Shown: positions 11,375 through 20,919 of the stretch, piece by piece
Layout: each line of letters begins with the position of its first letter
Numbering within the stretch: the stretch's first letter is position 1
Source: Undaria pinnatifida
Taxonomy: Eukaryota > Sar > Phaeophyceae > Laminariales > Alariaceae
Direction of reading: 5' to 3'
Length of the DNA stretch: 64,000 bases
Assembly (NCBI GenBank): GCA_012845835.1
Contig: JABAKD010000009.1
Location: 10,903,785-10,967,784, forward strand
Translations under genes and position numbers: made by a program
Notes under the pieces: model-generated
Database searches by the model: none
Told to the model about the DNA's origin: nothing
Seen by the model: the letters and a program-made list of their open reading frames with translations, nothing else

Positions 11375-14300
11375 ACTCCCAACAAAAAGCGAAAAAGGAG
11401 CTCCGCGTCGTCTGGACCCGAACATCTCTACGCACGTGTCAAAAGGCCGATCGTGAATTATCTCTTACGCGAAAAAAAAGTACGAGCGCCGAATATCTGC
11501 GTGAAGAAGACGTACGAGGGCTTTTGCTCCATCCAGCGAAAGCAAAAAAAAAAACGCAGAAAAAACAAACAAAAACGCAAGGAAAACAAAAAAAAACAGG
11601 ACCGCGACAATCTTCCGAGCGTTGCCTTCGGGGGCCACTTACTTGACCCAACCAGAACTTGAAACTTGATCCCACACTAAATCCAAGTCATTTTCTCTCC
11701 AAAAAACATGGACGTGCAGCGAGAAAAATTTACAGCAACGGCGCCCCGCGACGGAACCCTTTCTGCTTTTTTTATTAAAGTAAGGCGTGCTACGCAAGAG
11801 GCTGTAGGCCGACGCGCAGCGTGCCAACACCGCTTTAACTGCTGTATGCTATTTCCAGACGCATTGATAGTACTGTTCGCATACCTCGGACAGGTCAGAT
11901 CCCTACGGATGATCCATCTATGTCATTCAGGGCTAACAGATCCCTGGCCTGGCCAAGGCTGCGTTAGGTATGGCATCTCCTCTTTCCATACCCGGTTTTG
12001 AGCCATTCGCACGAGTGACTCAGTATCTCACCGACTATAATGCTCTAGGCGACTTGTTTAGCGTAGCTAACCACTTCATTGCGGACTCTTATTGCAATAT
12101 TAAAATAGCACCAAACCTAAGGTCCGCAAAGGAGCAGGGCGTAACCCTTACGAGTGACCCGCGGAGCCACCGCGAAAAAAAAGGTCCCAATACGTATATA
12201 CGTAAAATATTCATCTTCGTTTTCTTTTTCGGCTGGCTGCTCTCCGGCGGCCCGAGCGTTTCTTCTCGCACTTTCGGCCGCGGGGCAAGCTAGCCTGCCA
12301 TGGGTACATTGTGAAGCATGTCTGGACCTCGGCCGAGCTACGTGGCGGCGCTCGGCGCATTAAACGTCGCTTAGCTGGCTCCATTTGGCAAGGGATTGCG
12401 TGCCGCCCCCCTGAGACGAGCAGGTCGCTTGGAACACCCCCCTACCGGAGCCAATATTTACAAGGTATATTGTATAATATAGTTGGCCTCGGTTGGCATC
12501 GACGCTGTAAAGCATTAAATGTATATTGGGATTGGCGTTGGTTGGCAACGACGCTGGACAACATGCCCATCACTGCGTGAGCTAGACAACCAGCTAGACA
12601 ACCAGGGTACCGTTTTTTGTTTTTTTTCGGCGGTCACCACGACGGTTATCGAGTTAGATCATATTTGTGCGGGGTGGAGAACCCTAACTCCGCACAACGG
12701 GAATGATCGCATCACGCCGCGTGAAGATGGTAAGGTACCCACGAGGCAGTTACATAGTAACATACACCCATTGCTGTCTCCGGAGTGGCCACACCAGAAA
12801 ACAAATTAACCCATTGGCGCTTTTGTCCGTAAGCAAAGGAAGTAAGCACAAGGTGCCGAAGTCCGTCTCACGAGCGGTTCTTGGAAGGATGCAGTTCACC
12901 CTTCATGCGACTCGCCGAGCACCTCCCGGCGCTTCGCGCTTGATGTAAGCAACGTCTGCCTGGTTGGTGCATACACGACACGCTCTCCGTCCCAGCAGAG
13001 TAGGGACGCGAGGGTCTATGGTCATACGACTACGGCCATGCACAAAGTGGACACACACACCCCTTCCGTATCGGTGGTACCATCTGTGGAGACAATGTAA
13101 GGAGCTATACGAGGACGCGCGCATCGTGGCGATACGATCAACACTCGAACGGCTGCATGCTCTTCTTATGATGGGGCCTTGATAGCGTTGCACGGACGTA
13201 CGATACCTCGCGGCGTTACGGGTAATTACCCGCAACAAAATCAACCGTATGCTACGCGACTCAAATAATTTGCCGCAACTAAATATGTGAAACAGGTGTA
13301 CTTGTTCGTATTAATACTTATTGACCGAATAAATAAATGCGGTGATTCTCAACATACTGTACACGTGTTTATGACGAAAAGTGAGTAGAAACCCCGGGGA
13401 CGGAATATATATTCATCCCCTTCTGGGAATTTTACAGCTATGGACATCCCCGTTTTTGTAGAAATTACGCGTACGTAACTGAACGTGTAAAATCCGTAAT
13501 TACTCGTACGTTATTTGATGATTTTGTAATACGCACGTCCATGTAATAATAATAAAAGCATCACTTAGTGAGAGGTTATTAACACGTCAAAGTGTTCAGA
13601 TAGTCATTTGTTAATTGATTATACGTGATAGATAACATAACACAATGTCATCTTATATTAAGGTTTGATTTATGAAACTTACTCAAGACGGGAGACCGAT
13701 AGAGTATGCAGATTGCAAAGATGAGTACAATGTATCGACCCTAAATTCGTCGAACTCACAGCTGATGTCGTTAAAATAATTTTATAAAATAATAATGCAC
13801 ACCTCGGGCAGATGAATCTCTATTTATAATCATCTATATGATCTGTGTCCTTCACGGCAAACAAATCCCTGGTCTATTGTGATCTGCATGGCCTATAGAT
13901 CATGTTGCCGGGTGGGATGCGTATGATCTGCATCATTTAGCACATATTTCTTGGGTTGGATCTGTACCACACAGATCCTTTGCACAACATATCATAACCA
14001 CAGACACAGGATGTATATGATCTATATGATCTATATTACGTACACGATCTACACGATCTACATGATCTGTATGGCATTGCAACCATCGTATTTCGGTCGC
14101 TGGACATGGGGTCCCTCCCGCTGCGAAAGCGACAAGGGCGGCCGAGCCTACCTCCCTCGCTCCGCTGTGCCGAAGTCGCCCAGGCGGATGTGTCCGCTCG
14201 CGTGGATCAAAACGTTCTCAGGCTTGAGGTCTCTGCGATGTTTTGTCGTCGAAAATAAGAGGGGAACAACAACGACGACGACGACGGTAGATACCCAGAG

Positions 14301-17277
14301 GGAGAGATTGAGATGGAGATTTAGACAGATATCATCCCCCGACTTCGCAAACGCAACGGCTACCACCACCATCGTCAAGGCAAGGCAAAGAGGGAGTGCT
14401 ATTTAATTCCTCCAGCTTTTCGAGCTCGCTTCTAATTTCAGCTCCAAGACGCGATTTGATGTATTGCCAAGACACACACATACACACAAACAAGCACAAA
14501 TTCATACTGGTCAGCAAAGATGGTTGGTGGTTGGCCGCACTCCTTTTTTGCCCCTTTACCTTCCGTCAACGATAGCCGTCAACGAAAGCCGTCAAGGAAT
14601 CCGTCAAAGAACAGCCGCCAATAAAAAACTGCCAAGAAAAATACCCAAACTAAAACCGCTGCACTTGAGCATAAAGAGGCCTTTTCTGTCGGGTCAAAAT
14701 TAGACCGCCTTGACGGGCCAAGCCTTGACGGGTCAAAAGTGCACCATTAATAGACCGTCAACCGAGATGTTTGCTTGATGCCGGCTTTGCCTTTGCCTTT
14801 CCTCTCTTCTCACCGGTATACGTAGCCGTTGAGGTGTATCCACTCCAAGGCCGCGATGATCTCACTGATATAAAAACGGGCTTCCACTTCCGTCAAAGGT
14901 CGCTTCACCACGTTCCTGAGGGGGACACGTAAACGGTGGTCGTGGTGGTCGTGGTGTTGATAGCGGTTGGGTGGAATGGCTTGTGGTTGGTGGTGGTGGC
15001 GGTGGTGGTGGTGGTGGTGGTTGCGGTTGACGCAGCGCCTCCTTAGTACCGGACGTCAGCAATAGTAGCGGTCCCTCTACAGTGCCGGTATGTGCACGAT
15101 AGAGGGAGACATCGGCACTATGATGTAGCGGCAATCGGCACTAATTCGCACACTGATACTAGTCGTTGTTCCCATCTGCACCAAGCGATTCCGCAGGCAC
15201 TATAGCGGGAAACCGGCACTACTCAACCGGCACTATAGAGGGACCCCTACTGCAGTACAAAAATAAGAAAAATAGCGTGCACAGCAAGTTGTAAGTTGTC
15301 GCGCAGGCAGACTCACCGGACAAGCGAGTTTAAGTCCCCACCGGCGCAAAAGTCCATGACGAGGTAAAGGTGGCGAGAGTCCTGCATGTGCCACAAACAA
15401 AAGAGAGACCGTTCAACCACCGTCCGCACCGCACCGCACCGCACCGCACCGCACCGCACCGCACCGCACCGCACCGCACCGCACCGCACCGCACCGTACA
15501 ACCATCAGCGCGAAGGCATGCCAAAGAGCAGGCATAACACGGAAAGGCACATCGACATGAACGCATGTCAGCATAAACGATAACGTGAAACGAGAAGACA
15601 CGTCAACATGAGCGCACACCAATAAATACTGCGATACCTGGTATTTGAAGGCATAGGCACATCGACAAGAAGGCATGTTTAACTCGAAGGCTACTTTGTC
15701 AACAAGAAGGTAGGTTCACCTTGAAGACTATGTGAACAAGAAGGCGTGTTTAATCAACTCCAAGGCAACGTCAGCAAGAAGGCATGCTTAACTCGAAGGC
15801 TGTGTCAACAAGATGGCACTTTTAACTCGAAGGCGATGTCAACAAGAAGGCATATTTAACTCCAAGGCTTATGTGAACAAGAAGGCATGGTTAGCGCAAA
15901 GGTTACGTGAACAAGAAGGCATGATCAATTCAATGGCTATTACGTCAATAATAATGCATGTTTAACTCAAAGGCTATGTCAACAAGAAGGCGCGTTTAAC
16001 TCAAAAGGCTATATAGTCAACAGAAAGGCATGCCGATATAAACGAAGGCCTAGCACGAGAAGGCGTATCAACGTGAACGCATGTCAACACGAAGGCGTAC
16101 TATGAGAAATCATATCATCAACAACAACAGCAGCAGCAGGGTGTTGCCGGCAGCGATGCGACAGCACCGCATCAACCGGTAACGCGACATGCTTCCTTCC
16201 TTCCTTCCTTCCATCCATCCATTCCCGTTCCCTCTTTTCTCCTTTACTCCGGCCAATCGACCGTACCAGGTACCACGAACGGAAAACAGCTCCCCGCCAA
16301 CCTCACGCGGCATATATTTGTCCACGAGAAAAGAACCAGCGCAGCACGCGACATCAAGGAAGACCCACCCCCCCCCTTCTGAAAAAGTGACAGCGGAACG
16401 GTGACCGCTAACACCGCCACCCATTTGATTCAATTTTACCTGATTCGGACATTATTCCAGCGGACTCAACTCAACGGCTTACCATGAGGTATCTCACCGC
16501 CGCCGCCACCACCACCGCCATCGCCATCACCACCCCAACACCGCCACCGGTACCAAGACCACCACTACTACCAGCAACAACAACAACACCGCCATTGCCG
16601 CCACCCTCCGCCACTGCCGCCACCCACCACCACCGCCACCAACCACGGCGTGTGGCTTGGAAAAAGCTGCATTTGAATCGCTGTGTCCCACCTGAAAGGC
16701 CGTGTAAAGGCTGCAGACGAAGGGGTGGGCGCACGCAACGAGCACCTCCTTCTCGATCATCGCCCGGCGAATCCTCTTCTCCTTCGCCTCCAAGTCTAAC
16801 TTGCGCTGCACCTATGGGCGGGTGGCCACACAAACGCGTGCATCATCACCGACATTTGATGTTCGATATTTTGTGTTAGATACCTGGTATGCGATAGTCG
16901 ACATATAATATTCGATAGCTGATTGTCGCTATTTTCGGTATGGTACTCGATGCATCCGCTATTCGATATTAAATACACGACCTTCCGATATTCGATAATA
17001 GATACCATATTTCAATATATCCATGTTCGATAACCGATCACTGCTTCATGACTCACGCAGGCAGGCAAGCAGGCCCACGTCCGAGGCACTAGGCGGTACC
17101 AATTAGGCCATGCGACCAGAGCAGTGAGGGATAGCAGCCGGCCAGCAACCGAGCGACAGGCGAGGACCTTACCTTTAGAGCGAAAAACATGGAGGTGTCG
17201 TTTAGTTTCACCAGGTAAACCAACCCTGATCCCCCCTCTCCGAACAGGCGTATCCTCTCGAAATCCGCCGCCTTGAC
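3711..17277 (-). CDS. AGC-group Ser/Thr protein kinase (NRC-2/FPK1/AGCVIII-like), ten exons, 5' end missing
   Basis: Ten exons with GT...AG borders join in frame into 2,430 bp (809 residues plus TGA at 3,711): 17277-17173, 16811-16692, 15381-15317, 14915-14814, 14232-14152, 11186-10461, 8228-8134, 7577-7339, 5491-5288 and 4403-3711. Landmarks in order: glycine loop GEGGSGLVYLV, lysine in FALK, alpha-C glutamate in EKEVL, hinge LVMDFCAGGDL, catalytic YRDLKPEN, LGDFG, FMAPEM, MDWWALGIILYE, and the AGC tail start ERLGERKG...HPFLRRVHW. HPF..V.W with a following PP resembles fungal NRC-2/FPK1 and plant AGCVIII kinases. Oddities: about 240 extra residues between DFG and APE; Ala at the usual PDK1-site position (QAFIGT); and FDGYDF near the C-terminus, which resembles a hydrophobic motif with Asp at the phosphosite. 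It should phosphorylate Ser/Thr in the cytosol or at membranes; its substrate is unknown. No start codon or 5' exon was found upstream of 17,277. Confidence 0.93.
4477..4766. repeat. (GGGT/GAGT)n tetranucleotide array in kinase intron
   Basis: About 290 bp of interspersed GGGT and GAGT units inside the 884-bp intron between exons I and J. The plus strand contains dozens of GTGAGT 5'-splice-site-like hexamers, antisense to the gene. The open frames through it (Thr-His-Ser-Pro repeats) are artefacts of the repeat. Confidence 0.97.
5177..5269. repeat. (CAAT)n microsatellite next to kinase exon I
   Basis: About 23 CAAT units with a few CAGT variants, ending 18 bp from the exon I donor, within the intron between exons I and J. 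Confidence 0.97.
5288..5491 (-). CDS. Kinase exon I: end of C-lobe and AGC tail start
   Basis: 204 bp, 68 codons, phase 0 at both ends. It encodes NPAERLGERKGVGEIKRHPF and VHWALIANAKPPYV, the end of the catalytic domain in AGC kinases, followed by an Ala/Ser-rich linker. The acceptor is GCGAGCAG and the donor GGATG|GTGAGT. Confidence 0.93.
5515..5885. repeat. Compound pentanucleotide repeats (CGAAC, CCAAG, CCCAA)
   Basis: Three successive arrays in the intron between exons H and I: CGAAC/CAAAC units at 5,515-5,580, AGCCA/CAAGC units at 5,702-5,790 and CCCAA units at 5,820-5,885. The spacer carries GAAACRAAAC-type degenerate units. All are five-base arrays, as at 2,258 and 15,424. Open frames on both strands are artefacts. 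Confidence 0.93.
6591..6738. repeat. Two 74-bp tandem copies with inner TATTAATA palindromes
   Basis: GACGCCGGGCAGAGGGGTGT begins at 6,591 and again at 6,665. Each copy contains CTATTAATAG and TATTATTAATAATA, so each can form small hairpins. The unit lies in the kinase intron between exons H and I. Confidence 0.9.
7169..7320 (+). mobile_element. 5'-truncated LINE 3' end with C-rich tail
   Basis: This 90-bp stretch matches the 3' end of the LINE remnant at 8,300-9,800 (GTCTCGAAAGGGATGCGTGG, then GTCAATGGTCAAATGACTAA) and ends in GAGTACGCCCCCCCCC and longer C runs. It is inserted opposite to the kinase transcript, in the intron just downstream of exon H. Its extreme 5' truncation and homopolymer-like tail are typical of target-primed reverse transcription. 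Confidence 0.75.
7339..7577 (-). CDS. Kinase exon H: APE motif to alpha-I helix
   Basis: 239 bp. It encodes ADFMAPEMITG, then MDWWALGIILYEITLGTLPF (the alpha-F anchoring Asp and substrate-binding lobe) and ends in VDFIRQLLRK. The donor is CGTAAG|GTAAGA and the acceptor TGTTTCAG. Confidence 0.95.
8134..8228 (-). CDS. Kinase exon G: distal activation loop
   Basis: 95 bp. The acceptor lies behind a T-rich tract (TTTTTTTGTTGATCCAG) and the donor is GGCACGG|GTGAGG. It encodes a short basic, Gly-rich stretch and then SVKLNVMLDSQAFIGT. The residue matching the PDK1-phosphorylated Thr of PKA is Ala. Confidence 0.88.
8300..9800 (-). pseudogene. Decayed non-LTR retrotransposon (LINE) ORF2 3' half
   Basis: The minus strand reads as the C-terminal part of a LINE reverse transcriptase. 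It includes WGEDVLPIVDQYRYLGVEIS (the RT thumb region), then KLVKQLETVQMTAAKKALGC, a 214-codon open frame (9,429-8,785), and MYKEERGALEEM (8,754 onward) before the 3' end. Frames shift near 9,667 (A8 run) and 9,513 and break again near 8,780, so it is dead. The RT catalytic core is absent (5' truncation near 9,800). The last 75 bp, up to and including a C run, occur twice in tandem (8,455-8,530 and 8,385-8,455). It lies in the sense orientation in the kinase intron between exons F and G. Confidence 0.82.
10461..11186 (-). CDS. Kinase exon F: large activation-segment insert
   Basis: 726 bp, entered with one base to complete a codon and left after two, so it preserves the frame between exons E and G. 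The acceptor is CACTGCAG and the donor TTTT|GTGAGT. It begins with an EF-hand-like stretch (CDTDGGKLNKADVEKAL, one loop residue short of the canonical loop). A Ser/Arg-rich part follows, then a long run of Glu/Asp (DNA 10,905-10,975), a GHGHGHGHG tract, an Ala/Gly/Ser-rich segment and scattered cysteines. No known domain is evident. If the exon were skipped, E joins G in frame (two bases plus one), so it could be a cassette exon. Exonic status rests on phase, splice sites and an uninterrupted frame. Confidence 0.72.
11339..11374. repeat. C36 homopolymer in kinase intron
   Basis: An uninterrupted run of about 36 C in the intron upstream of exon F. Long C or G runs also occur at 3,632-3,650, 7,291-7,320, 11,227, 25,806, 27,606, 27,986, 60,945 and 61,045. 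Several end a retroposon-like repeat, so some may be insertion tails. Confidence 0.9.
12695..13050 (+). repeat. Dispersed 350-bp repeat (GACTACGGCCAT family), copy 1
   Basis: Begins GGGAATGATCGCATCAC and ends GTCATACGACTACGGCCATG. Related copies lie at 27,636-27,990 (plus) and 17,460-17,690 (minus, partial). The last two are followed by GAGTACCCCCC tails like those of the LINE 3' ends, which suggests a retroposon or the 3' part of another LINE. The ACGGCCAT at its end recalls the 5' end of 5S rRNA, but the remainder does not fit 5S. Confidence 0.7.
14152..14232 (-). CDS. Kinase exon E: catalytic loop and DFG
   Basis: 81 bp. It supplies DLKPENVLIHASGHIRLGDFG with the catalytic Asp, Lys and Asn and the magnesium-binding DFG. 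It ends in TAERG plus two bases before donor GAG|GTAGGC. The acceptor is CATCGCAG. Confidence 0.95.
14814..14915 (-). CDS. Kinase exon D: alpha-E helix
   Basis: 102 bp. It completes the codon split from exon C and encodes EARFYISEIIAALEWIHLNG, the alpha-E helix leading to the catalytic loop. It leaves with CG of the arginine codon that precedes the catalytic aspartate. The donor is TACCG|GTGAGA. Confidence 0.92.
15062..15258. mobile_element. MITE-like element, CCGGCACTATAGAGGGA family, copy 2
   Basis: The left end AGTAGCGGTCCCTCTACAG and the right end CTATAGAGGGACCCCTACT form terminal inverted repeats of about 25 bp with two mismatches. The interior has GGCACTATGATGTAGCGGCA-type repeats. It is non-coding and lies in the kinase intron between exons C and D. 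Confidence 0.65.
15317..15381 (-). CDS. Kinase exon C: hinge
   Basis: 65 bp, entering in phase 0 and leaving after two bases of a codon. It encodes DSRHLYLVMDFCAGGDL, the hinge segment contacting adenine. The CxGGDL form is typical of AGC kinases. The acceptor is ACATGCAG and the donor GTCCG|GTGAGT. Confidence 0.9.
15424..15495. repeat. (CCGCA)n microsatellite beside kinase exon C
   Basis: About 14 perfect CCGCA units, 40 bp upstream (in gene direction) of the exon C acceptor. Cys-Gly-Ala-Val-Arg frames on the minus strand and Pro-His-Arg-Thr-Ala frames on the plus strand are artefacts. Confidence 0.97.
15655..16060. repeat. Minisatellite, 34-36-bp units (AAGAAGGCATGTTTAACTCG)
   Basis: About twelve degenerate copies of a unit made of GTCAACAAGAAGGCATGTTT followed by AACTCGAAGGCTAT, in the kinase intron between exons B and C. 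Copies vary at the GTC/GTG before AACAAG and in the AACTC block. Confidence 0.9.
16692..16811 (-). CDS. Kinase exon B: alpha-C helix to beta-5
   Basis: 120 bp, 40 codons, phase 0 at both ends. It encodes a basic alpha-C region with the conserved glutamate in MIEKEVL, then HPFVCSLYTAFQ, the beta-4/beta-5 sequence of AGC kinases. The donor TTTCAG|GTGGGA immediately follows TAFQ. The intron to exon A is 361 bp. Confidence 0.9.
17173..17277 (-). CDS. Kinase exon A: glycine loop and catalytic lysine
   Basis: 105 bp, 35 codons, phase 0 at both ends. It encodes an ADFERIRLFGEGGSG start, the typical opening of an AGC catalytic domain, and ends at FALK, whose lysine anchors ATP phosphates. The acceptor is CGAATAG and the donor AAAG|GTAAGG. 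Because it opens directly on the kinase domain, at least one further 5' exon must exist; I could not identify one. Confidence 0.9.
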
Positions 17278-17459
17278 CTATTCGGCGTGTTTGGATCAGG
17301 GACGGGACGGGTACAAACACGACAGTTACGGTTAGAAGCAAAAAAGAAGAGCGCGAAATGAGATCACAGGGAATTTTAGCGGCAGCCATTAAGAGCGAGC
17401 CGTCAGGCAAAAGACAACGCGTAGTCGCTTCCTTGGTCATGCTAGAGGGGAGGCGGGGG

Positions 17460-17690
17460 GGGGGGTACTCGACACTCATGCATGGCCGTAGTCGTATGAC
17501 CATAGATAGAACCTCGCTTCCCTACAATGCCGGGACGGAGCATGTCGGGTTTGCACCGACCAGACAGGCATTGCTTGCACCAAGCACGAAGCGCCGTGAG
17601 GTGTTCGGCGAGTCGCATGAAGGGTGAGCTGCATCCTACTAAGAATCGCTTGGGAGGCGGACTTGGTCACGCTAGAGGAGGGTAGGGTCG
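17460..17690 (-). repeat. Dispersed repeat (GACTACGGCCAT family), reverse partial copy
   Basis: The reverse complement matches 12,850-13,050 and 27,795-27,975 at roughly 85-90% by eye, including GCGCTTCGTGCTTGGTG-like and GTCATACGACTACGGCCAT blocks. It is followed on the minus strand by GAGTACCCCCCCCCC, as in the 27.6-kb copy. Confidence 0.7.
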
Positions 17691-18401
17691 ATTATTGTCG
17701 CGCTGTCAGCACATCAGAAGCTCCTACTATAAATACTATACAGGGGTCAATCCCCACCAACAAAAAGAAGTCACAAAAAAGACAACAACAACAAAAAACT
17801 GACGTTTTCACGAATCGTTATGTTTTACAAAGTTGTTTTAAATACGCCCGCCGTGAGTTCGATCATTTTAACTATATGTCTATTTCATTTATAATTCACT
17901 GTTTCGAAAAATGCCATGAAAAAATAAATGTCACTATCCGCGGCAAAAAAAACAAACCCCGTTATCGTTGTTTTTGAAAACGTGACGTATCGTCTATACA
18001 CATCTACGAGTATACGCCACAAATCGTGATTTTGTTCGCTCGTTAGGGATGCTCACTAAGAATTAAGCTACAGGTTTGGTCAATAGTACCGCTGCCCCGA
18101 GACCCGTCACCAGGTATCATACAATGGCACCGTTCGCAACTCCGTGTGGCCTATTCGCACGCGCGAGTGAAGAGAAAGCATGCCCAGATGTCGAAGAAGG
18201 CAAAAAATCGGGAAAGGCAAAAAGTGAATGTAGGGATATTTTCCAGAGTACAGCAGTACGCGCCCGATTTAACAGCACCAGAGATAAAAGCATTCGGGAC
18301 TTAAAATATGAATATCCCGCCGTACTAAACGCTATCATACAATTGCCCACTACAGATAAGAGCAACCTGTTTCGGTTTGTCGCAGGGCGCTCTTAAATCG
18401 C

Positions 18402-18527
18402 GGTACCCACTGCATCCAAAAGAGTACCCACTGTATTCAAAAGGGTACCCGCTGTGTATTCAAAGGGTACCCACTGTATTCAAAGGGTACCCACTGTATT
18501 CAAAGGGTATCCACTGTATTCAAAGCA
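18402..18527. repeat. Tandem 20-bp repeat (GGGTACCCACTGTATTCAAA)
   Basis: Six consecutive units, five nearly identical. The unit contains the palindrome GGGTACCC. Confidence 0.95.
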
Positions 18528-19641
18528 TATGAAATAGGAACACCAAAAATAAAGAACAACCTTGTAGTGACCGGAGTAAACAGAGCATCCAGAAGAAACA
18601 GAATGAGCGGAAGGCACGTACGTACAAGTACTGAACCGCAGTTGGGATGCATCATGTACTGCTACAATGCTACCAGATATACCTCTCAAGTACAAACGCA
18701 ATACATCATGGAGCTAACTGTTCGAATCTCGGTCGGACGCAGCTCCGCATCTTCGGGGTATGTATGTGTACTTGTATTGGTTCCATGAGTAATGTATTAT
18801 ATCAGTAGCAGCAATCGTCAGCAGCAGCGGCAGCAACAACAGCAGCAGCGGCAGAAACAAAAAATAGCAGTAGCAGCGGCAATAGAAGCAGCGGTGGCAA
18901 TAGCAGCAGTGCAGCAAAAAAACAGGGGAAGCCGGGCGGCGACATTCTGTATCCCGCAAGATTCACTTTACCCACCAGAGAAGAGCGGTCTGGTCGGGTT
19001 CATCCAATTACCCCTGCAGCAAAGCTATATTGCGCTCAATTCCACGCAATCCTGCCCCCGAAACGTCCCGGTAACCCTGACGCTTAACCTTTTCCCACTT
19101 GAGACTGGTTCTACGACAGCTCCACCCCTAAAACAAGCGATTTTATCTAACGAACGTTTCATGAATGCTCGACACAAGCAAGGATGAGATGAAAAAATAT
19201 CTTCACATATTTTCTCGTTTGCAAAGGACTGCTATCGAACGATCACCTCGGGGTGGCAAGGAGCGCCGTACGTCAGGAGATACGGCCGGAGCTGCTTTCA
19301 AAACCGGCGACATAGTTGAAGAACAACTGGGGGGGCTACCATAGAACGCCTCTTGACAACAGTACAGAATCAAAACATCGAGAAACGCGTTCTCGACAAC
19401 TATCTATACGAAACCCCTTTCGGAATTAAGAGGGGAAAAACGACAACAACAAAATGGCAATTGACGAGTACGAGTACGACGTCGATCACTCCAAGCAAAC
19501 CAGAAAATCGTGGCCTTGCAAAGAGCTGGTCGACATATTTCCAAATCAACAATCGCTCGGCGGTAGCGCCCTCCCCATCGTCGAAAAACACAACCTAAAC
19601 AAATCGTGCGAGGGGGTGCGTTACCTTGCCTATTACTCTGC

Positions 19642-19988
19642 ATACAGCACTACACAGGGGTCCCCCAGCAAGGCCGTGGTGTGCGAGAGCAAACATGACT
19701 GCCTTATTGGGAGAAGCCGCCTTATCTATGCCGGGTTATGAGTGTAACAGTGCAATTTCCGAGTCGCGCCGTTAGGCGATTTTGACCGCCGTATATCGGG
19801 ATACCGCCTAAAATGGGGATACCGCCTTATGTGAAGGTACCGCCTTATATCGGGATACCGCCTTAAATGGGGATACCGCCTTATATGGAGATGCCGCCTT
19901 ATATCGGGATACCGCCTTAAATGGGGATACCGCCTCATACGGGAATACCGCCTTATATGGGTATACCGCCTTCTTGGGGGACCCCCAC
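19642..19988 (+). mobile_element. MITE-like element, GGATACCGCCTTA family, copy 1
   Basis: The ends read AGGGGTCCCCCAGCAAG and GGGGGACCCCCACC, short terminal inverted repeats. The right half (19,790-19,980) is about nine tandem copies of a 20-bp unit, GGGATACCGCCTTATAT. Related copies: 22,978-23,158 (reverse) and 25,625-25,790 (forward). All three share GACCGC and a CCACGGC block. No coding capacity. Confidence 0.65.
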
Positions 19989-20635
19989 CGTGGGACCATG
20001 CGGCGAGCGTAACGCATGCAGCGTAGTCCCGTTGTCAAAAAGCCGGATGTACCGTACCAGGTACCAGGTATGCCCTAATACCAGCAGCACCGAGACGCTA
20101 CATAAATACACGGAGGATTATCCAGAGGTTGCACGAGAGCAGCCGAAGGCTCCGATTTAGACCAGGTTTTGAGTTGTCGTCGAGATAACTCGAACTGAGG
20201 TCCACCTCTCGGCGCGCTGTTTCCTTGACGTGCCCCACCTTGCTCAACCCTCCCGACCCTGCCGGGGATCGGCGTCGGTCGTGCTCTCGCCTCGTCTCTC
20301 TGCTGGGGGTGCTCATTTTCCTTTTTTTTTGTCAAAAAATATCAAGCCGTGCATTTTTTACGTGTAGATACAAACATTCCGCCATGCGATCCGATGTAAA
20401 ACAACGTGTGCCAAGTTAGCAGCTTGGTCCCTTTTGAGTACATACTAGGTCGGGGGTTTCAATCCCATCGGAGCCCTTCCCCTTTCTCGTGATCATAAAT
20501 AACAAAGCATCATAGTATGGTTAGACAGCAGCTTGCCTCCCTTCTGAGTAAATGGGCATGCGGTGTGGGTCGAACAATACGATAGAGGTGAGTACACCAC
20601 TTTTTTTTTTCAAGGTTCCTCAATTTGGGAGCAGC

Positions 20636-20735
20636 TCAACCCCTTTACAACTGGAAACCCGTTTTTGGGAACAAATCACTTGGATTTAAAATAGGGAGGG
20701 GTTCAGGGCTCTAAAAGGGTCAAGACCCCTCGCCC
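20636..20735 (+). mobile_element. Short TIR element (TACAACTGGAAACC family), copy 1
   Basis: About 95 bp starting AACCCCTTTACAACTGGAAA and containing GGGAACAAATCACTTGGA and AGGGAGGGGTTCAGGG. It ends near AAAAGGGTCAAG, so the ends AACCCCTT/AAGGGGTT are inverted. Related copies: 23,508-23,600, 33,566-33,653 (forward), 23,955-24,045 and 28,662-28,746 (reverse). Non-coding and MITE-like. Confidence 0.7.
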
Positions 20736-20919
20736 CAGAAACTGATTTGAAAGAAAAAAATAAAACTGCTTACTTACGTACCGGATGAAAAACACCTCAT
20801 GCATGGTCTAGCTACGCAACGAGAATCACGCAAAAAAAAATTACCTACTTGTATTATTTATTTATTTTCCGACGATTTTGGGTTAAGGAGCTCCGACATT
20901 CAGAAAACGTTTCACACGA

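Larger units (their letters stand above)
11187..14151. other. Kinase intron E-F (2,965 bp)
   Basis: This contains C36, one copy of the 350-bp GACTACGGCCAT family (12,695-13,050), an AT-rich stretch at 13,260-13,830, a reverse copy of the TTTGCAAGCTG family near 13,680-13,775, and a GATCTATAT-type repeat near 14,020-14,080. The open frame at 11,970-12,293 (plus strand) has moderately protein-like composition, but I recognise no motif and treat it as non-coding. Confidence 0.6.
17278..19640. other. Region upstream of the kinase exons; no clear gene
   Basis: The missing 5' exon(s) and promoter of the kinase should lie at or beyond this region, but I found no supportable exon. It contains the reverse copy of the GACTACGGCCAT family (17,460-17,690), a GAGTTCGATC fragment near 17,855, tandem GGGTACCCACTGTATTCAAA units (18,402-18,527), CAG/CAA repeats (18,805-18,920) and two unassigned plus-strand open frames (18,121-18,396 and 19,454-19,640) with no recognisable motif. 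Confidence 0.5.

Noticed and set aside
10571-11662. 363-residue plus-strand protein
   Set aside because: It is antisense to kinase exon F and runs through a poly(C) tract; the minus frame has splice sites and phase continuity.
12990-13050. 5S rRNA gene
   Set aside because: Only ACGGCCAT-type similarity at one end; the internal 5S elements are not present and neighbouring sequence is a dispersed repeat.
19786-19978. CRISPR-like array of 20-bp repeats
   Set aside because: There are no spacers. Units are directly tandem and belong to a MITE-like family in a eukaryotic genome.
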